Shown: positions 1 through 12,483 of the stretch, piece after piece
How positions within the stretch are numbered: the first letter of the stretch is position 1
Layout: each line of letters starts with the position of its first letter
NCBI GenBank assembly: GCA_963995525.1
Contig: OZ023207.1
Location: forward strand, 2,495,344-2,559,343
From: Escarpia spicata
Taxonomy: Eukaryota > Annelida > Polychaeta > Sabellida > Siboglinidae
Length of the DNA: 64,000 bases
Reading direction: 5' to 3'
Notes under the pieces: generated by a model
Told to the model about the DNA's origin: nothing
Database searches by the model: none
The model's input: only the letters and a program-made list of their open reading frames with translations
Program-made: the position numbers and the translations under genes

Positions 1-900
1 AAATAAAAACATGATACATTTATCACAAATTACATCACATTCTTAAAACATTCAACTAATGCCATATTCCACTTTGTGTCTTTTCAGCAAATATTGTAGT
101 AAGTAAAAACGATGCATTTATCTCAAATTCAGGTCTGAACAAAATTCTAGTCACTTTCTTCCAACAAATTCCCTTAACTGTCTTTCTGCTTTGTGCTTCA
201 TATAGTGTTAGTTGTATCTAGTAATGTATTTATAAAAAGGTAGTTCTGATCAGTTTATTCAAACATCTACAAAGTACACCCATTACTGACCACTAGGTTG
301 TAAATGCCCAAGTGGTCAGCCTACGGGTGGTGTATGCATAACTGCCCAGATCACCAACTGCCCATATGGTACACATACAATCTCATACAGATTACGTACC
401 TGGAGGTGTTTCAGGAGGTTGGAGGTGGTCTTGCTGGTTGCCGATATATAGATAGCACAGTACTTGCAGTTGGCTTTAAAGACGTTGTCAGTGCATTCTG
501 GCATCCCAAAATGAGTATACGCAGCGGATGACTTGGCAGGCGATGCCAAACTTTTACTAAATACTTGTGTCTTAAGAGATAGCTTTATTAGACAGATAGC
601 AGATCACAATATGTCGCATAGACAGTTGGAATTGAAATAAACTCCACTTCTTAGCTCTGAAGTATTTATAGTGAAACATCAACTTGCCCTATTAAACTGC
701 TGGTTTAGTGGTCCTAGCTCCAGTCCCAGGTACTGTGCATACAATGACTGAGCCACTGGTGAAACAATGGGAAAAGATCAGTGGGATCATAGGATTATAA
801 ATCCATGGCTTCAGATAAAACTGCTCAATGACAAAATGTAGGAGTAGCAAACCAATTACTCCACTGTGTTGTGTTGGGGTGACAGGCCACCTATGGCCTA
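1..900. other. AT-rich sequence without recognised gene
   Basis: I see no domain, splice-supported exon or repeat family here. Short open frames around 304-549 overlap on both strands and have no recognisable protein character. The stretch 1001-1330, after the microsatellite, is likewise unassigned. Confidence 0.5.
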
Positions 901-1000
901 CATACACACGCACACATGCACACAAGTGCGCACGCACGCACGCACACACGCACGCACGCACGCACGCACATACACGCACAAACACACACAAGCAAGCACA
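901..1000. repeat. CA/CG-rich microsatellite
   Basis: An imperfect alternating purine-pyrimidine tract of CACA and GCAC units. Open frames over it are low-complexity artefacts. Confidence 0.9.
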
Positions 1001-1330
1001 CCAATTACAATTGTGTATTTAGAGCAGCAGGGGGGGGGACAAAACACGGTTTCAGAATGAAATACAAATATGTTGCATTTTAAAATTTCAAATACCCTCT
1101 AAAATGTCAAATACAAATACACATGATGAAATAAATTGCAATAATCAAATTAAAAAAACAGAGTGTCAGATTCAAATATGCTATACATATCAGATAGGTC
1201 AAACACAGAATACAATGATGAACTGAGACAGGTTTACCCTTAGACAGAGTAGTCAGGGATTTAGCAGCTGACCAGCCAGTCAGGAGGTAGGAGCCATGAC
1301 CAGTCATTCACACCATACTAACAGTGCAAA

Positions 1331-3776
1331 CAGTACAGGTGCCATGGCTTCTAAAATTACAAAACAAGGTGGTAGAGGAGGCTTATTTACTGCAGTGCTT
1401 CCCAGAGCCTGTCAGTATAATAACTTTGTACTACAACAGTACAGGTGCCATGGCTTCTAAAATTACAAAACAAGGTGGTAGAGGAGGCTTATTTACTGCA
1501 GTGCTTCCCAGAGCCTGTCACTATAATAACTTTGTACTACAACAGTACAGGTGCCATGGCTTCTAAAATTACAAAACAAGGTGGTAGAGGAGGCTTATTT
1601 ACTGCAGTGCTTCCCAGAGCCCGTCAGTATAATAACTTTGTACTACAACAGTACAGGTGCCATGGCTTCTAAAATTACAAAGCAAGGTGGTAGAGGAGAC
1701 TTATTTACTGCAGTGCTTCCCAGAGCCTGTCAGTATAATAACTTTGTACTACAACAGTACAGGTGGCATGGCTTCTAAAATTACAAAACAAGGTGGTAGG
1801 GGAGGCTTATTTACTGCAGTGCTTTCCAGAGCCTGTCACTATAATAACTTTGTACTACAACAGTACAGGTGGCATGGCTTCTAAAATTACAAAACAAGGT
1901 GGTAGGGGAGGCTTATTTACTGCAGTGCTTTCCAGGGCCTGTCAGTATAATAACTTTGTACTACAACAGTACAGGTGGCATGGCTTCTAAAATTACAAAA
2001 CAAGGTGGTAGAAGAGACTTATTTACTGCAGTGCTTCCCAGAGCCTGTCAGTATAATAACTTTGTACTACAACAGTACAGGTGGCATGGCTTCTAAAATT
2101 ACAAAACAAGGTGGTAGAAGAGACTTATTTACTGCAGTGCTTCCCAGAGCCTGTCAGTATAATAACTTTGTACTACAACAGTACAGGTGGCATGGCTTCT
2201 AAAATTACAAAACAAGGTGGTAGAAGAGGCTTATTTACTGCAGTGCTTCCCAGAGCCTGTCAGTATAATAACTTTGTACTACAACAGTACAGGTGGCATG
2301 GCTTCTAAAATTACAAAACAAGGTGGTAGAAGAGACTTATTTACTGCAGTGCTTCCCAGAGCCTGTCAGTATAATAACTTTGTACTACAACAGTACAGGT
2401 GGCATGGCTTCTAAAATTACAAAACAAGGTGGTAGGGGAGACTTATTTACTGCAGTGCTTCCCAGAGCCTGTCAGTATAATAACTTTGTACTACAACAGT
2501 ACAGGTGGCATGGCTTCTAAAATTACAAAACAAGGTGGTAGGGGAGGCTTATTTACTGCAGTGCTTTCCAGAGCCTGTCAGTATAATAACTTTGTACTAC
2601 AACAGTACAGGTGGCATGGCTTCTAAAATTACAAAACAAGGTGGTAGAAGAGACTTATTTACTGCAGTGCTTCCCAGAGCCTGTCAGTATAATAACTTTG
2701 TACTACAACAGTACAGGTGGCATGGCTTCTAAAATTACAAAACAAGGTGGTAGAAGAGACTTATTTACTGCAGTGCTTCCCAGAGCCTGTCAGTATAATA
2801 ACTTTGTACTACAACAGTACAGGTGGCATGGCTTCTAAAATTACAAAACAAGGTGGTAGAAGAGGCTTATTTACTGCAGTGCTTCCCAGAGCCTGTCAGT
2901 ATAATAACTTTGTACTACAACAGTACAGGTGGCATGGCTTCTAAAATTACAAAACAAGGTGGTAGAAGAGACTTATTTACTGCAGTGCTTCCCAGAGCCT
3001 GTCAGTATAATAACTTTGTACTACAACAGTACAGGTGGCATGGCTTCTAAAATTACAAAACAAGGTGGTAGGGGAGACTTATTTACTGCAGTGCTTCCCA
3101 GAGCCTGTCAGCTAGTATAATAACTTTGTACTACAACAGTACAGGTGGCATGGCTTCTAAAATTACAAAGCAAGGTGGTAGGGGAGACTTATTTACTGCA
3201 GTGCTTTCCAGAGCCTGTCAGTATAATAACTTTGTACTACAACAGTACAGGTGGCATGGCTTCTAAAATTACAAAACAAGGTGGTAGGGGAGGCTTATTT
3301 ACTGCAGTGCTTTCCAGAGCCTGTCAGTATAATAACTTTGTACTACAACAGTACAGGTGGCATGGCTTCTAAAATTACAAAACAAGGTGGTAGAAGAGGC
3401 TTATTTACTGCAGTGCTTCCCAGAGCCTGTCAGTATAATAACTTTGTACTACAACAGTACAGGTGGCATGGCTTCTAAAATTACAAAACAAGGTGGTAGA
3501 AGAGACTTATTTACTGCAGTGCTTCCCAGAGCCTGTCAGTATAATAACTTTGTACTACAACAGTACAGGTGGCATGGCTTCTAAAATTACAAAACAAGGT
3601 GGTAGGGGAGACTTATTTACTGCAGTGCTTCCCAGAGCCTGTCAGCTAGTATAATAACTTTGTACTACAACAGTACAGGTGGCATGGCTTCTAAAATTAC
3701 AAAGCAAGGTGGTAGGGGAGACTTATTTACTGCAGTGCTTCCCAGATCCTGTCAGTATAATAACTTTGTACTATGA
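1331..3776. repeat. 106-bp tandem array, about 23 copies
   Basis: The unit starts CAGTACAGGTGCCATGGCTT and recurs every 106 bp. Early copies carry GTGCCATGG and later ones GTGGCATGG. Two copies (near 3110 and 3644) share an extra CTAG, exactly 534 bp (5 units plus 4) apart, so a block of several units was copied. Because 106 is not a multiple of 3 the frame rotates, and only about 75-codon frames arise in each unit. This argues against a protein. The array begins and ends abruptly in unique DNA. Confidence 0.97.
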
Positions 3777-3976
3777 CAGTACAGTACAGCTTCTCTGGGG
3801 AGAGAAGGTATTAACTAGGGAAATCTAACTTAATTTTTATGTAACTGAAATGCTCAATTGTAATAGAAAGGTAATAGCTCAATTACTATTACATTTATTA
3901 GATTATTTCTGGTATGTAGCCATTTCTATCTGTCTAATCTATCTACTTGCATTGTAAGTATGAAAAAAAATGTAAT

Positions 3977-4340
3977 CATGATTACGATTACTTTGGCAAT
4001 GTAATCGAGTACGATTATGATTATTTGGCTTTTGTGACCAATGTAATCGAGTACGAGTACTCAAAAAGTAGCCCATGATTACCACGAGTACGATTACCCC
4101 GAGTACGATTACCATGAGTACGATTACCATGAGTACGATTACCCCGAGTACGATTACCACGAGTATGATTACCCTGAGTACAATTACCCCGAGTACGATT
4201 ACCCCGAGTACGATTACCACGAGTACGATTACCACGAGTACGATTACCCCGAGTACGATTACCCCGAGTACGATTACCCCGAGTACGATTACCCCGAGTA
4301 CGATTACCCCGAGTACGAGTACCCCGAGTACGATTACCCC
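3977..4340. repeat. 15-bp tandem array (GAGTACGATTACCCC)
   Basis: About 18 good copies lie from 4075 to 4340, preceded from 3977 by degenerate TAATCGAGTACGATTA copies that look like the seed. A 15-bp unit keeps frames open on both strands, which explains apparent 94-120 codon pentapeptide-repeat proteins. Confidence 0.95.
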
Positions 4341-4939
4341 ATCTCTGGCTCCAAGGTAGGGTTAGTGGTGGACTTCCTCTCACAAATCAATAACTCTCAC
4401 AAAATAATAATTAATCATTTGTGTAGCATATTGTAGTGATTTCAAACTAAAACCACTCTTTTACACACGTTGCTACAGGTTTCAATGCGATTATATTATT
4501 TTATATATACCTCAAAGTGTGTAAATCTATGTTTACTCAGGAAATCAATAGAATTACTATAAAATGACTATAAGGTATTTTAACAACTTTATTATACACT
4601 TCATTGAATCAGTGTGGGTTTATTTAAACAGATATGTTATTAATTGTTATTTGTTAATTAATGCATTTAAGTAAATTAATTAATATTTCCAGAATGTAGT
4701 TTAATTAACTTTACTACAAACAAATTGTAATTTAATTGACTAATTCCCATTTAACTCTCAATTAAATGTTCATTTAAAATTGGCTGCTAATGAGTATTCC
4801 ATGTCCATGTTACGTGTAGGTATGTCCTCCTGTTTCTTACACAAAATGGTCATATCTTTATGTAATCTGCATAATGTAATAATTATTTTTAATTCAATTA
4901 AAGTCAACATAATTGAACAATATGATTAATTAATTAATT
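4341..4939. other. AT-rich intergenic DNA
   Basis: Dominated by TTAATTAA-like words. I see no gene or TIR. Confidence 0.5.
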
Positions 4940-5115
4940 GTAATTTGCCTGTTGTGTGATGTTGATTGGTTAACTTCTGAGTTAATTTGCCTACTATCTG
5001 CATTGCACAGTGAAATTAACTATGTTCTGTTACACATCTACTTTTATTAATTAATATTTACAGAAACTCAACTTTAATTCAATAGTTTTACTAAACATGT
5101 TAACGTGTTTTTATT
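4940..5115 (+). repeat. Left copy of a diverged direct repeat flanking the palindrome
   Basis: Words such as GTGATGTTGATTGG, GAGTTAATTTGCC, TGCATTGCA and AAATTAACT occur in the same order as in 7040-7250. The two copies are in direct orientation on either side of the 1.43-kb palindrome. Confidence 0.5.
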
Positions 5116-5823
5116 AATTACAATATGAGTCATTTAGGAATTTGATCAGCAATTTTAACAACACATAATGTAATTATTGCTGTTAATAGAAATACAGTTA
5201 AAGGGAATAAAAACACCTATTGCTTGAATTCATGTTATATTACATCCTACTATCTATTTCCACGTCCACCAAGCCAAAAAATAAAAAATTCAATGAATTA
5301 GAAATTCCACTTTTTATGCTGTGCATCTGGACATTTTCGAATATGCATATTTTTGGCGCGCTTTTCGGGATGCTGAGATGTGACGTCACTTATGACTCAA
5401 ACTCGCATCAGGCCGACCCTTTCCATGCATTCAGAGCATGTTTACAAGTATAGCTTTTGGGTCGAAACGAGCGTCAGAATTAGTTATTGTGCAATATTCC
5501 AATGTAATACAAACCTGAGTCATTATAGAGGAACAAGCAGTTATCTTACGGTTCCACATGAATCACATTTTATTCAAAACAACGAATGCCAATGGGCCTA
5601 CAAGTCGACTAGCTTTCGCCGAACTTGGGCTCGTCTTCAGAATAATTATATCGAATGCAACCAACAGGAGATAATCTACACCAATAAACATACATAGCAA
5701 GCATATATTGTATCCAGCTACAGAAAGTAACGTGCATAATCTCATAATATCACTAGAATATCGATATATGAAGGAGTTGTACAGTTTATCATAACAACTT
5801 AATTCAGTCAGAGAGTTTACGCT

Positions 5824-5906
5824 GGCGCCGCTAGCTCAGTGGGTAGGCGCGTTGGTTTCTTGTCACTTATTTTACAATCGGGCGATGCCGGTTCAATCCT
5901 GACACC
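5824..5906 (+). tRNA. tRNA-like sequence, left palindrome arm (probably a pseudogene or tRNA-derived SINE head)
   Basis: It has an A-box-like TAGCTCAGTGGGTAG and a B-box-like GGTTCAATCC at tRNA spacing. A 5' GGCGCCG can pair partly with TGACACC at the 3' end. The anticodon region holds about 8-10 extra bases compared with the right arm, and no clean anticodon stem forms, so I assign no amino acid. The internal polymerase III promoter boxes look better preserved than the cloverleaf, as in tRNA-derived SINEs. Confidence 0.45.
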
Positions 5907-6356
5907 ATGCAAACCATTGATTTTCTTTACACTTTTTTTGTTTATGTTTTCATTTTATACTATAATGCACTGTTTGTAAATAATTTTCATTTTTGTAGTA
6001 ATTATTTCTTCGCCACAAAAATGAAATTACGGTCATTATATAACAATGTTTCTACGTTTTATTTATCCAAACAAATATAATGTAATGGATATATAATTTA
6101 TTAATTGTACATATGTTGTATGGTAATATTGTAATTATATATGTGAAAACAGAGTGTGATCTGTCTGGATAAATACAATTTAGAAACGTTGTTATATATA
6201 ATGACCATGTTTTCATTTTTGTGGCAAATAAATAATTACTACAAAAATAAAAATATACTTACAAACAGTGCATCATAGTATACAAAATGATTTGGTTTAT
6301 ATTACTTCGTGAAAACATAAACAACAAAAAGTGTAAAGAAAATCAATGGTTTGCAT

Positions 6357-6431
6357 GCTGTCAGGATTGAACCGGCGTCGCCCGATTGTAAAGAAGAAAC
6401 CAACGCGTCTACCATCTGAGCTAGCGGCACC
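6357..6431 (-). tRNA. tRNA-like sequence, right palindrome arm
   Basis: This is a 75-nt inverted partner of the 5824-5906 sequence, with TAGCTCAGATGGTAG (A box) and GGTTCAATCC (B box). Its length is tRNA-sized. The acceptor pairing is imperfect and the anticodon stem is weak, so a functional tRNA is unlikely. Confidence 0.45.
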
Positions 6432-6805
6432 AACAGTAATTCACTGACTGATTTAAGTTGTTACGATAAATTGTACAACTCCTGCTTCATATATCGATAT
6501 TCTTGTGATATTATGAAATTATACACGTTACTTTCTTTAGCTCGATACAATATCTGTTTGCTATGTATGTTTATTGGTGTAGATTATCTCCCTTTGGTTG
6601 CATTCGATATAACTAATCGATTCATGTGGAACCGTAAGATAACTGCTTGTTCCTCTATGATGACTAGTGTTTGTATTACGTCGGAATATTGCACAATAAC
6701 TCATTCTGACGCTCGTTTCGACCCAAAAGCTATCCTCACAAACATGCTCTGAATGCATGGAAAGGGTCAGCCTGATGCGAGTGTGTGTCATAAGTGACAT
6801 CACGA

Positions 6806-7302
6806 TACCACGTGATCGCCTAGTTCATTAAAATTTAATTTTCTGCTGGAATCGCTTCACAGACGGGATTAAAATCGAATTTATGCAACAAATGTATTTC
6901 TGTATTTGTATTTATGTTGTCAAATGCTACATACAATATTAGACTTTGTGTACACATGGAAAAATTATTTTAGCTAATGCATTATTTTTATTTCCTTTAA
7001 TATAATTGAGTAATTGCATACATTAATTTAATTAACCTAATAAATATGTGATGTTAATTGGTAAACATTTGAGTTAATTATAACTAATAGTTAATTGTAA
7101 TTAATAATTAACTTCTCAAGTTAATTGCCCCATGTTTGCATTGCATACTGTAATTAACTGATTAAAAATAATTCATTGACATTTCCACAAACGTTTAGTT
7201 GAATGTAATTAACTAACTTTACCTGAACGCGTTAAATTTATTTAATTGATAAAGTCCCAATTAAATCAAAAATTATGTATTTATTTTAAATTCAAGTTCT
7301 AA
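6806..7302 (+). repeat. AT-rich DNA including the right direct-repeat copy (7040-7250)
   Basis: The segment 7040-7250 is the direct-orientation partner of 4940-5115. The rest is AT-rich with no gene seen. Confidence 0.45.
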
Positions 7303-9122
7303 CAGACATACGTAAATAGACAGGCAGCCAGCCTGCCAGCCAGCTGGACAGGCGGACACACAGACAGACAGACATACATAAATAGACAGGCATCCAGCCT
7401 GCCAGCCAGATGGATAGACGGAGAGACAGATAGACATACATAAATAGACAGGCACCCAGCCTGCCAGCTGGACAGGCAAACAGACATACATACATAAATA
7501 GACAGGCAGCCAGCCTGCCAGCCAGTCAGCTAGACAGGCGGACATACATACATGCATAAATAGCTAGGCAGCCAGCTGGACAGATGGAAAGACATATATT
7601 CATAAACTGACAGGCTGCCAGCCAGTCAGCTGGACAGGCGGACAGACAGACACACATCAATAGACAGGCAGCCAGCTGGACAGGTGGACAGACATATATT
7701 CATAAATTGACAGGCAGCCAGCCTGCCAGCCAGTCAGCTAGACAGACGGACAGACATACATGCATAAATAGCTAGGCAGCCGGCTGGACAGGTGGACAAA
7801 CATATATTCATAAATTTGCAGGCTGCCAGCCAGTCAGCTGGACAGACGGACAGACAGACACACATAAATAGACAGGCAGCCAGCTGGACAGGTGGACAGA
7901 CATATATTCATAAATTGACAGGCAGCCAGTCTGCCAGCCAGCCAGCTGGACAGGTGGACAGATATATATTCATAAATAGACAGGCAGCCAGCTGGACAGG
8001 TGGACATTCATTAATTGACAGGCAGCCAGTCTGCCAGCCAGCCAACTGTACAGGTGGACAGACATATAGTCATAAATAGACAGGCAGCCAGTCTGCCAAC
8101 CAGTCAGCTGGACAGGTGGACAGACATATATTCATAAATTGACAGGCAGCCAGCCTGCCTGCCAGTCAGCTGGACAAGTGGACATACATATATTCATAAA
8201 TCGACAGGCAGCCAGCTGGACAGGTGGACAGACATATATTCATAAATTGACAGGCAGCCTGTCTGCCAGCCAGCCAGCTGGACAGGTGGACAGACATATA
8301 TTCATAAATAGACAGGCAGCCAGCTGGACAGGTGGACAGACATATATTCATAAATTGACAGGCAGCCAGCCTGCCTGCCAGTCAGCTGGACAGGTGGACA
8401 GACATATATTCATAAATAGACAGGCAGCCAGCTGGACAGGTGGACAGACATATATTCATAAATTGACAGGCAGCCTGTCTGCCAGCCAGCCAGCTGGACA
8501 GGTGGACAGACATATATTCATAAATAGACAGGCAGCCAGCTGGACAGGTGGACAGACATATATTCATAAATTGACAGGCAGCCAGTCTGCCAGCCAGCCA
8601 GCTGGACAGGTGGACATACATATAGTCATAAATAGACAGGCTGCCAGCCTGCCAGCCAGCCAGCTGGACAGGTGGACAGACATATAGTCATAAATAGACA
8701 GGCAGCCAGCCTGCCTGCCAGTCAGCTGGACAGGTGGACATACGTATATTCATAAATTGATAGACAGCCAGTCTGCCAGGCAGCCAGCTGGACAGGTGGA
8801 CAGACATATAGTCATAAATAGACAGGCAGCCAGCCTGCCTGCCAGTCAGCTGGACAAGTGGACAGACATATATTAATAAATTGACAGGCAGCCAGTCTGC
8901 CAGCCAGCCAGCTGGACAGGCGGACAGACAGACATACATAAATAGACAGACAGCCAGCCTGCCAGCCAGCTGGACAGGCGGACAGACAGACATACATAAA
9001 TAGACAGGCAGCCAGCCTGCCAGCCAGCTGGACAGGCGGAAAGACAGACATACATAAATAGACAGGCAGCCAGCCTGCCAGCCTGCCAGCCAGCTGGACA
9101 GACGGACAGACAGACATGCATA
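7303..9122. repeat. Compound GACAGGCAGCCAGC minisatellite
   Basis: The flanks (7303-7560 and 8885-9122) are simple units of about 58-62 bp. The centre alternates a 61-62-bp and a 46-bp unit, making a dimeric 108-bp period (36 codons). CAGCTGG and CAGCCTG give local self-complementarity. Frames stay open on both strands, up to 182 codons, because the higher-order period is a multiple of 3. Confidence 0.93.
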
Positions 9123-9179
9123 TGTCAACATAATAAATTTTTTCTCAAAACTGTTATCTTCAAAACATTATGTTGACAT

Positions 9180-10092
9180 GTTGATGCACATGTAGCCAAT
9201 AGTTACTGCTCATGATCAAGGTGATCTGTTGATGCACATGTAGCCACTAGTCACTGCTCATGGTCAAGGTGATCTGTTGATGCACATGTAGCCACTAGTC
9301 ACTGCTCATGATCAAGGTGATCTGTTGATGCACATGTAGCCACTAGTCACTGCTCATGATCAAGGTGATCTGTTGATGCACATGTAGCCACTAGTCACTG
9401 CTCATGGTCAAGGTGATCTGTTGATGCACATGTAGCCACTAGTCACTGCTCATGATCAAGGTGATCTGTTGATGCACATGTAGCCACTAGTCACTGCTCA
9501 TGATCAAGGTGATCTGTTGATGCACATGTAGCCACTAGTCACTGCTCATGATCAAGGTGATCTGTTGATGCACATGTAGCCACTAGTCACAGCTCATGAT
9601 CAAGGTGATCTGTTGATGCACATGTAGCCCCTAGTCACTGCCCATGATCAAGGTGATCTGTTGATGCACATGTAACCACGAGTCACTGCCCATGATCAAG
9701 GTGATCTGTTGATGCACATGTAGCCCCTAGTCACTGCTCATGATCAAGGTGATCTGTTGATGCACATGTAGCCACTAGTCACTGCTCATGATCAAGGTGA
9801 TCTGTTGATGCACATGTAACCACGAGTCACTGCCCATGATCAAGGTGATCTGTTGATGCACATGTAGCCACTAGTCGCTGTCCATGATCAAGGTGATCTG
9901 TTGATGCACATGTAGCCACTAGTCACTGCTCATGATCAAGGTGATCTGTTGATGCACATGTAGCCACTAGTCGCTGCCCATGAGCAAGGTGATCTGTTGA
10001 TGCACATGTAGCCACTAGTCACTGCTCATGATCAAGGTGATCTGTTTATGCACATGTCGCCACTAGTCACTGCTCATGATCAAGGTGATCTG
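9180..10092. repeat. 48-bp tandem array, about 19 copies
   Basis: The unit starts GTTGATGCACATGTAGCCAC, with few substitutions and near-constant length. It begins within 60 bp of the end of the previous array. Confidence 0.96.
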
Positions 10093-10204
10093 CTCTATGT
10101 ACAGCCATGCTAAAGTACATCCAGCCACGTGAAATATGAGACCCTGTAGTTTCCCACCAAAATGTTGGAAATGCCCTGGGAATTCCACTAGAGGGCCCCT
10201 AATA

Positions 10205-10365
10205 ACAACAATAACATGGGTTTAATCATAGGATTAGTAAATCCCAGGTCTAAAATGTTCTGGCGTACGGACTAGCTTAGTCCCAGAATTAACTTAATCC
10301 CAGGTTTAACAAATCCCAGGATTAACTAATCCTGGGACTAAGTTAGTCCACTTTCTGGCTTACGG
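10205..10365. repeat. Cluster of short inverted repeats on the word TAATCCCAGG
   Basis: The perfect palindrome TCCCAGGATTA-AC-TAATCCTGGGA is at about 10313-10336 and is followed by GGACTAA-GTTAGTCC. Related words (AATCCCAGG, GGATTAG) are scattered from 10223. It resembles the end of a small foldback element. Confidence 0.55.
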
Positions 10366-10689
10366 GCCTTAGATATCGGTACATACTGGTTGACGTCAAC
10401 CGTTTTACCTGCTTTCTTATGGTATTAGCTTAAACATCATCCCGAATAGCTTTAGGGTCATTCCATGTGAATTAAACCAATATTTCTAATTTTTTTGGTA
10501 CTCGTCTCTTCAATTTTTCATGAATTGGTGACAGAATTTGGTAAATTGAATGCAGGGGTGGCAAATCGCCAGCTCACCCGTCAGTGGTGTCTTGGGGGAA
10601 TTCGCATGCAGCGCCCCATTCGTGTGGTTGTATCCACAAGATCAACAACGTTTATGAAGCCGCCAAGTGCACACCGGGACCATCTTGCA

Positions 10690-11030
10690 GCCGTCCCATG
10701 TGGAAAATGGAATCTACCCATCTTTGTAAACACCAACATAAGATCTCTGGGGCCTAAAATAATATAACTCGCACAAGTACTAAAACTTAACTGCACTGAT
10801 GTCGCGACAATAACAGAGACTTGGTTTAGGGAAGACACACCGGAGGAATACATCTGTGTGCCAGGATATTTCCACACCAGGAAAGATCTACCAACAGACG
10901 TATTGGAGGGGTCATGTGCCTAATAAAACATGGCAACCCTTTCAAGGAATGGACAGAACTACGAACAAACGAAATTAGCAGTATAAGGGTCCCATGTAGT
11001 CTGGCTTTCATTCTTATTGCCTCAGTTTGA
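10690..11030 (+). pseudogene. LINE endonuclease N-terminal fragment (APE type)
   Basis: Translation in shifting frames gives FVNTNIRSL (the usual N-containing first motif of APE endonucleases of non-LTR retrotransposons), then TITETWF (the catalytic Glu motif), a PGY word and an IKHG word. Stops and at least two frameshifts separate the pieces. No RT follows, so this is a short dead fragment. The family is CR1/Jockey-like but not resolved. Confidence 0.6.
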
Positions 11031-11466
11031 ATTATGTTAACTGTGAGTCTACCAAAGGCTGCTGAAGCTAAAGTTATTCGTCTGTCAACGTGTCTCTGTA
11101 GAAGGTTCTATGCTCCCAAGGAAGCAGAACTCTCCTACAGTCTCGAGTTCTTCATTTTCTATGATGATGTGCTTGTCTGAAGAAGTGATTAATAATAATA
11201 ATAATAATAAACATTGTGTATTCACGATAACCTTATAAAATATACATTTTATCTTCCTAAGGGTCGTGATTGTAAAATATTAGCGTACAAGTAAATGTTA
11301 TTTAAATGCTAAACAAATTATTTAAAAGTAGTTAAGATATACTTAAATACATATTACAATTTAGAAATTAGAATTGCATAAATAACATTTGTAAAACATA
11401 TAGCATCAATATATAAAGTAAAAAACGCTGAGTTAGAATGTTCATTACGTTGTTTGTCCATGTTGT
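11031..11466. other. Unassigned, with an (AAT)n microsatellite
   Basis: An (AAT) tract of about eight units lies at 11188-11209. The rest is AT-rich with no gene seen. Confidence 0.5.
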
Positions 11467-11905
11467 CTAATTAAACACATTCTGCAAATATGCTCTCTTA
11501 AACGCACTTAGAGAGCTGCATTTTCTTATTTCTGGATTTAAAGTATTCCATATTTGTGCGCCATTAACAGCTATAGAGTTCTTGAAGATGTTTGTTCGTG
11601 CTCTTGGAACATACAAATCCTCTCTTGTATTTGACCGTGTTGTTCTTGTCGAAACGTTCGAGACAGATTTGAACAGTAGCGCACACATTGTAGTCAGGAG
11701 CCAGTCCCTTTACTGCCTCGAACACCAATTGAGATTGTCTGTATTTCACGCGCTCTGGCAGTGGCAGCCAGTTTAGTTGTTTCAATAGTGGAGCACTTGG
11801 AGCTCTGCATTCAGAGTCTGTTATGATTCTGGCAGCACGTCTTCGTAGTTTGTAGATGCGTTCAGATGAATTTGCATTGCCCCAGAGTGTGCTGCAATAG
11901 TCCAT
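11467..11905 (-). pseudogene. LINE ORF2 C-terminal fragment
   Basis: Two overlapping minus-strand frames read as the region after the RT of CR1/L2/Jockey-type elements: DYCSTLWG, then LRRRAARIITD, LNWLPLPERVKYRQ and, after a frameshift, IWNTLNPEIR with SAFKRAYL. The words RAARII, WLPL..R and WN.L...I are typical of this tail. The RT catalytic core is absent. Confidence 0.75.
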
Positions 11906-12483
11906 GTGTGGTAGAACGTATTTGCCAGTGGAAATGTTTTCGACATGCTACGAAGCACGGTCGGGCATGCGATCGGATGCGCGATCGAACGTATTGAATA
12001 TTGAATGATGATTCCTAATTTGTATGTATATGTTTTGTTCAAAGCATGTGATTCACATTTTAATGCCACTTACAACATGGCACATATAAGTTGTTTCATT
12101 AGGACACATTTAATTGCCACAATTTGCTAAATATTTGTAACAAAACTATAACAAATTAGCAAACATACTTAATATGGAATCCCAATTTGTATATACAATT
12201 AAAATTGTATACAAAGAATAATGGACTATGGAAGGTAATGTCTGGAATTATAAAGCATTTGTTTTTTGTACAAGTACCATATCATAATATAAAAAATACT
12301 ACAGTTCGATTTTGTTTAATTTCCAAAACAAAATATTACAATTTGTTTTTAATAAGTCGCCATGCAATGGCTATAATAAGTTACAGTTATTAATTAAAAC
12401 ATTGTGTATTCATGTTGCTGTGAATATTCCAGTTGTTAAACTATAAATCAGTCAAAACATTAATTAAATTAATTAGCAAGCGC
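11906..12483. other. AT-rich DNA, nothing recognised
   Basis: No domain, TIR or array seen on either strand. Confidence 0.45.

Larger units (their letters stand above)
5376..6805. repeat. 1.43-kb imperfect palindrome (foldback element)
   Basis: The sequence from about 5376 inward is the reverse complement of that from about 6805 inward. GTCACTTATGAC with CTCGCATCAGGC at 5385-5412 matches the complement of 6768-6798. ATATCGAATGCAACCAA near 5647 matches 6590-6607. The homology continues through the tRNA-like sequences into the centre near 6120, where AACAATGTTTCTACG faces its complement. The left arm carries about 80 bp absent from the right arm (about 5569-5647). Arms differ by scattered substitutions, so this is not an assembly mirror. 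I see no transposase. It could be a foldback/MITE-type element or an inverted duplication of a tRNA-containing unit. Confidence 0.85.

Noticed and set aside
1331..3776. Possible CRISPR-like array
   Set aside because: The whole 106-bp unit repeats with no unique spacers, and the setting is eukaryotic.
4075..4340. Telomere-like repeat
   Set aside because: The 15-bp unit does not contain TTAGGG-type arrays and arises from nearby degenerate copies.
9180..10092. Possible CRISPR-like array at 48-bp spacing
   Set aside because: No repeat/spacer alternation; the complete unit repeats.
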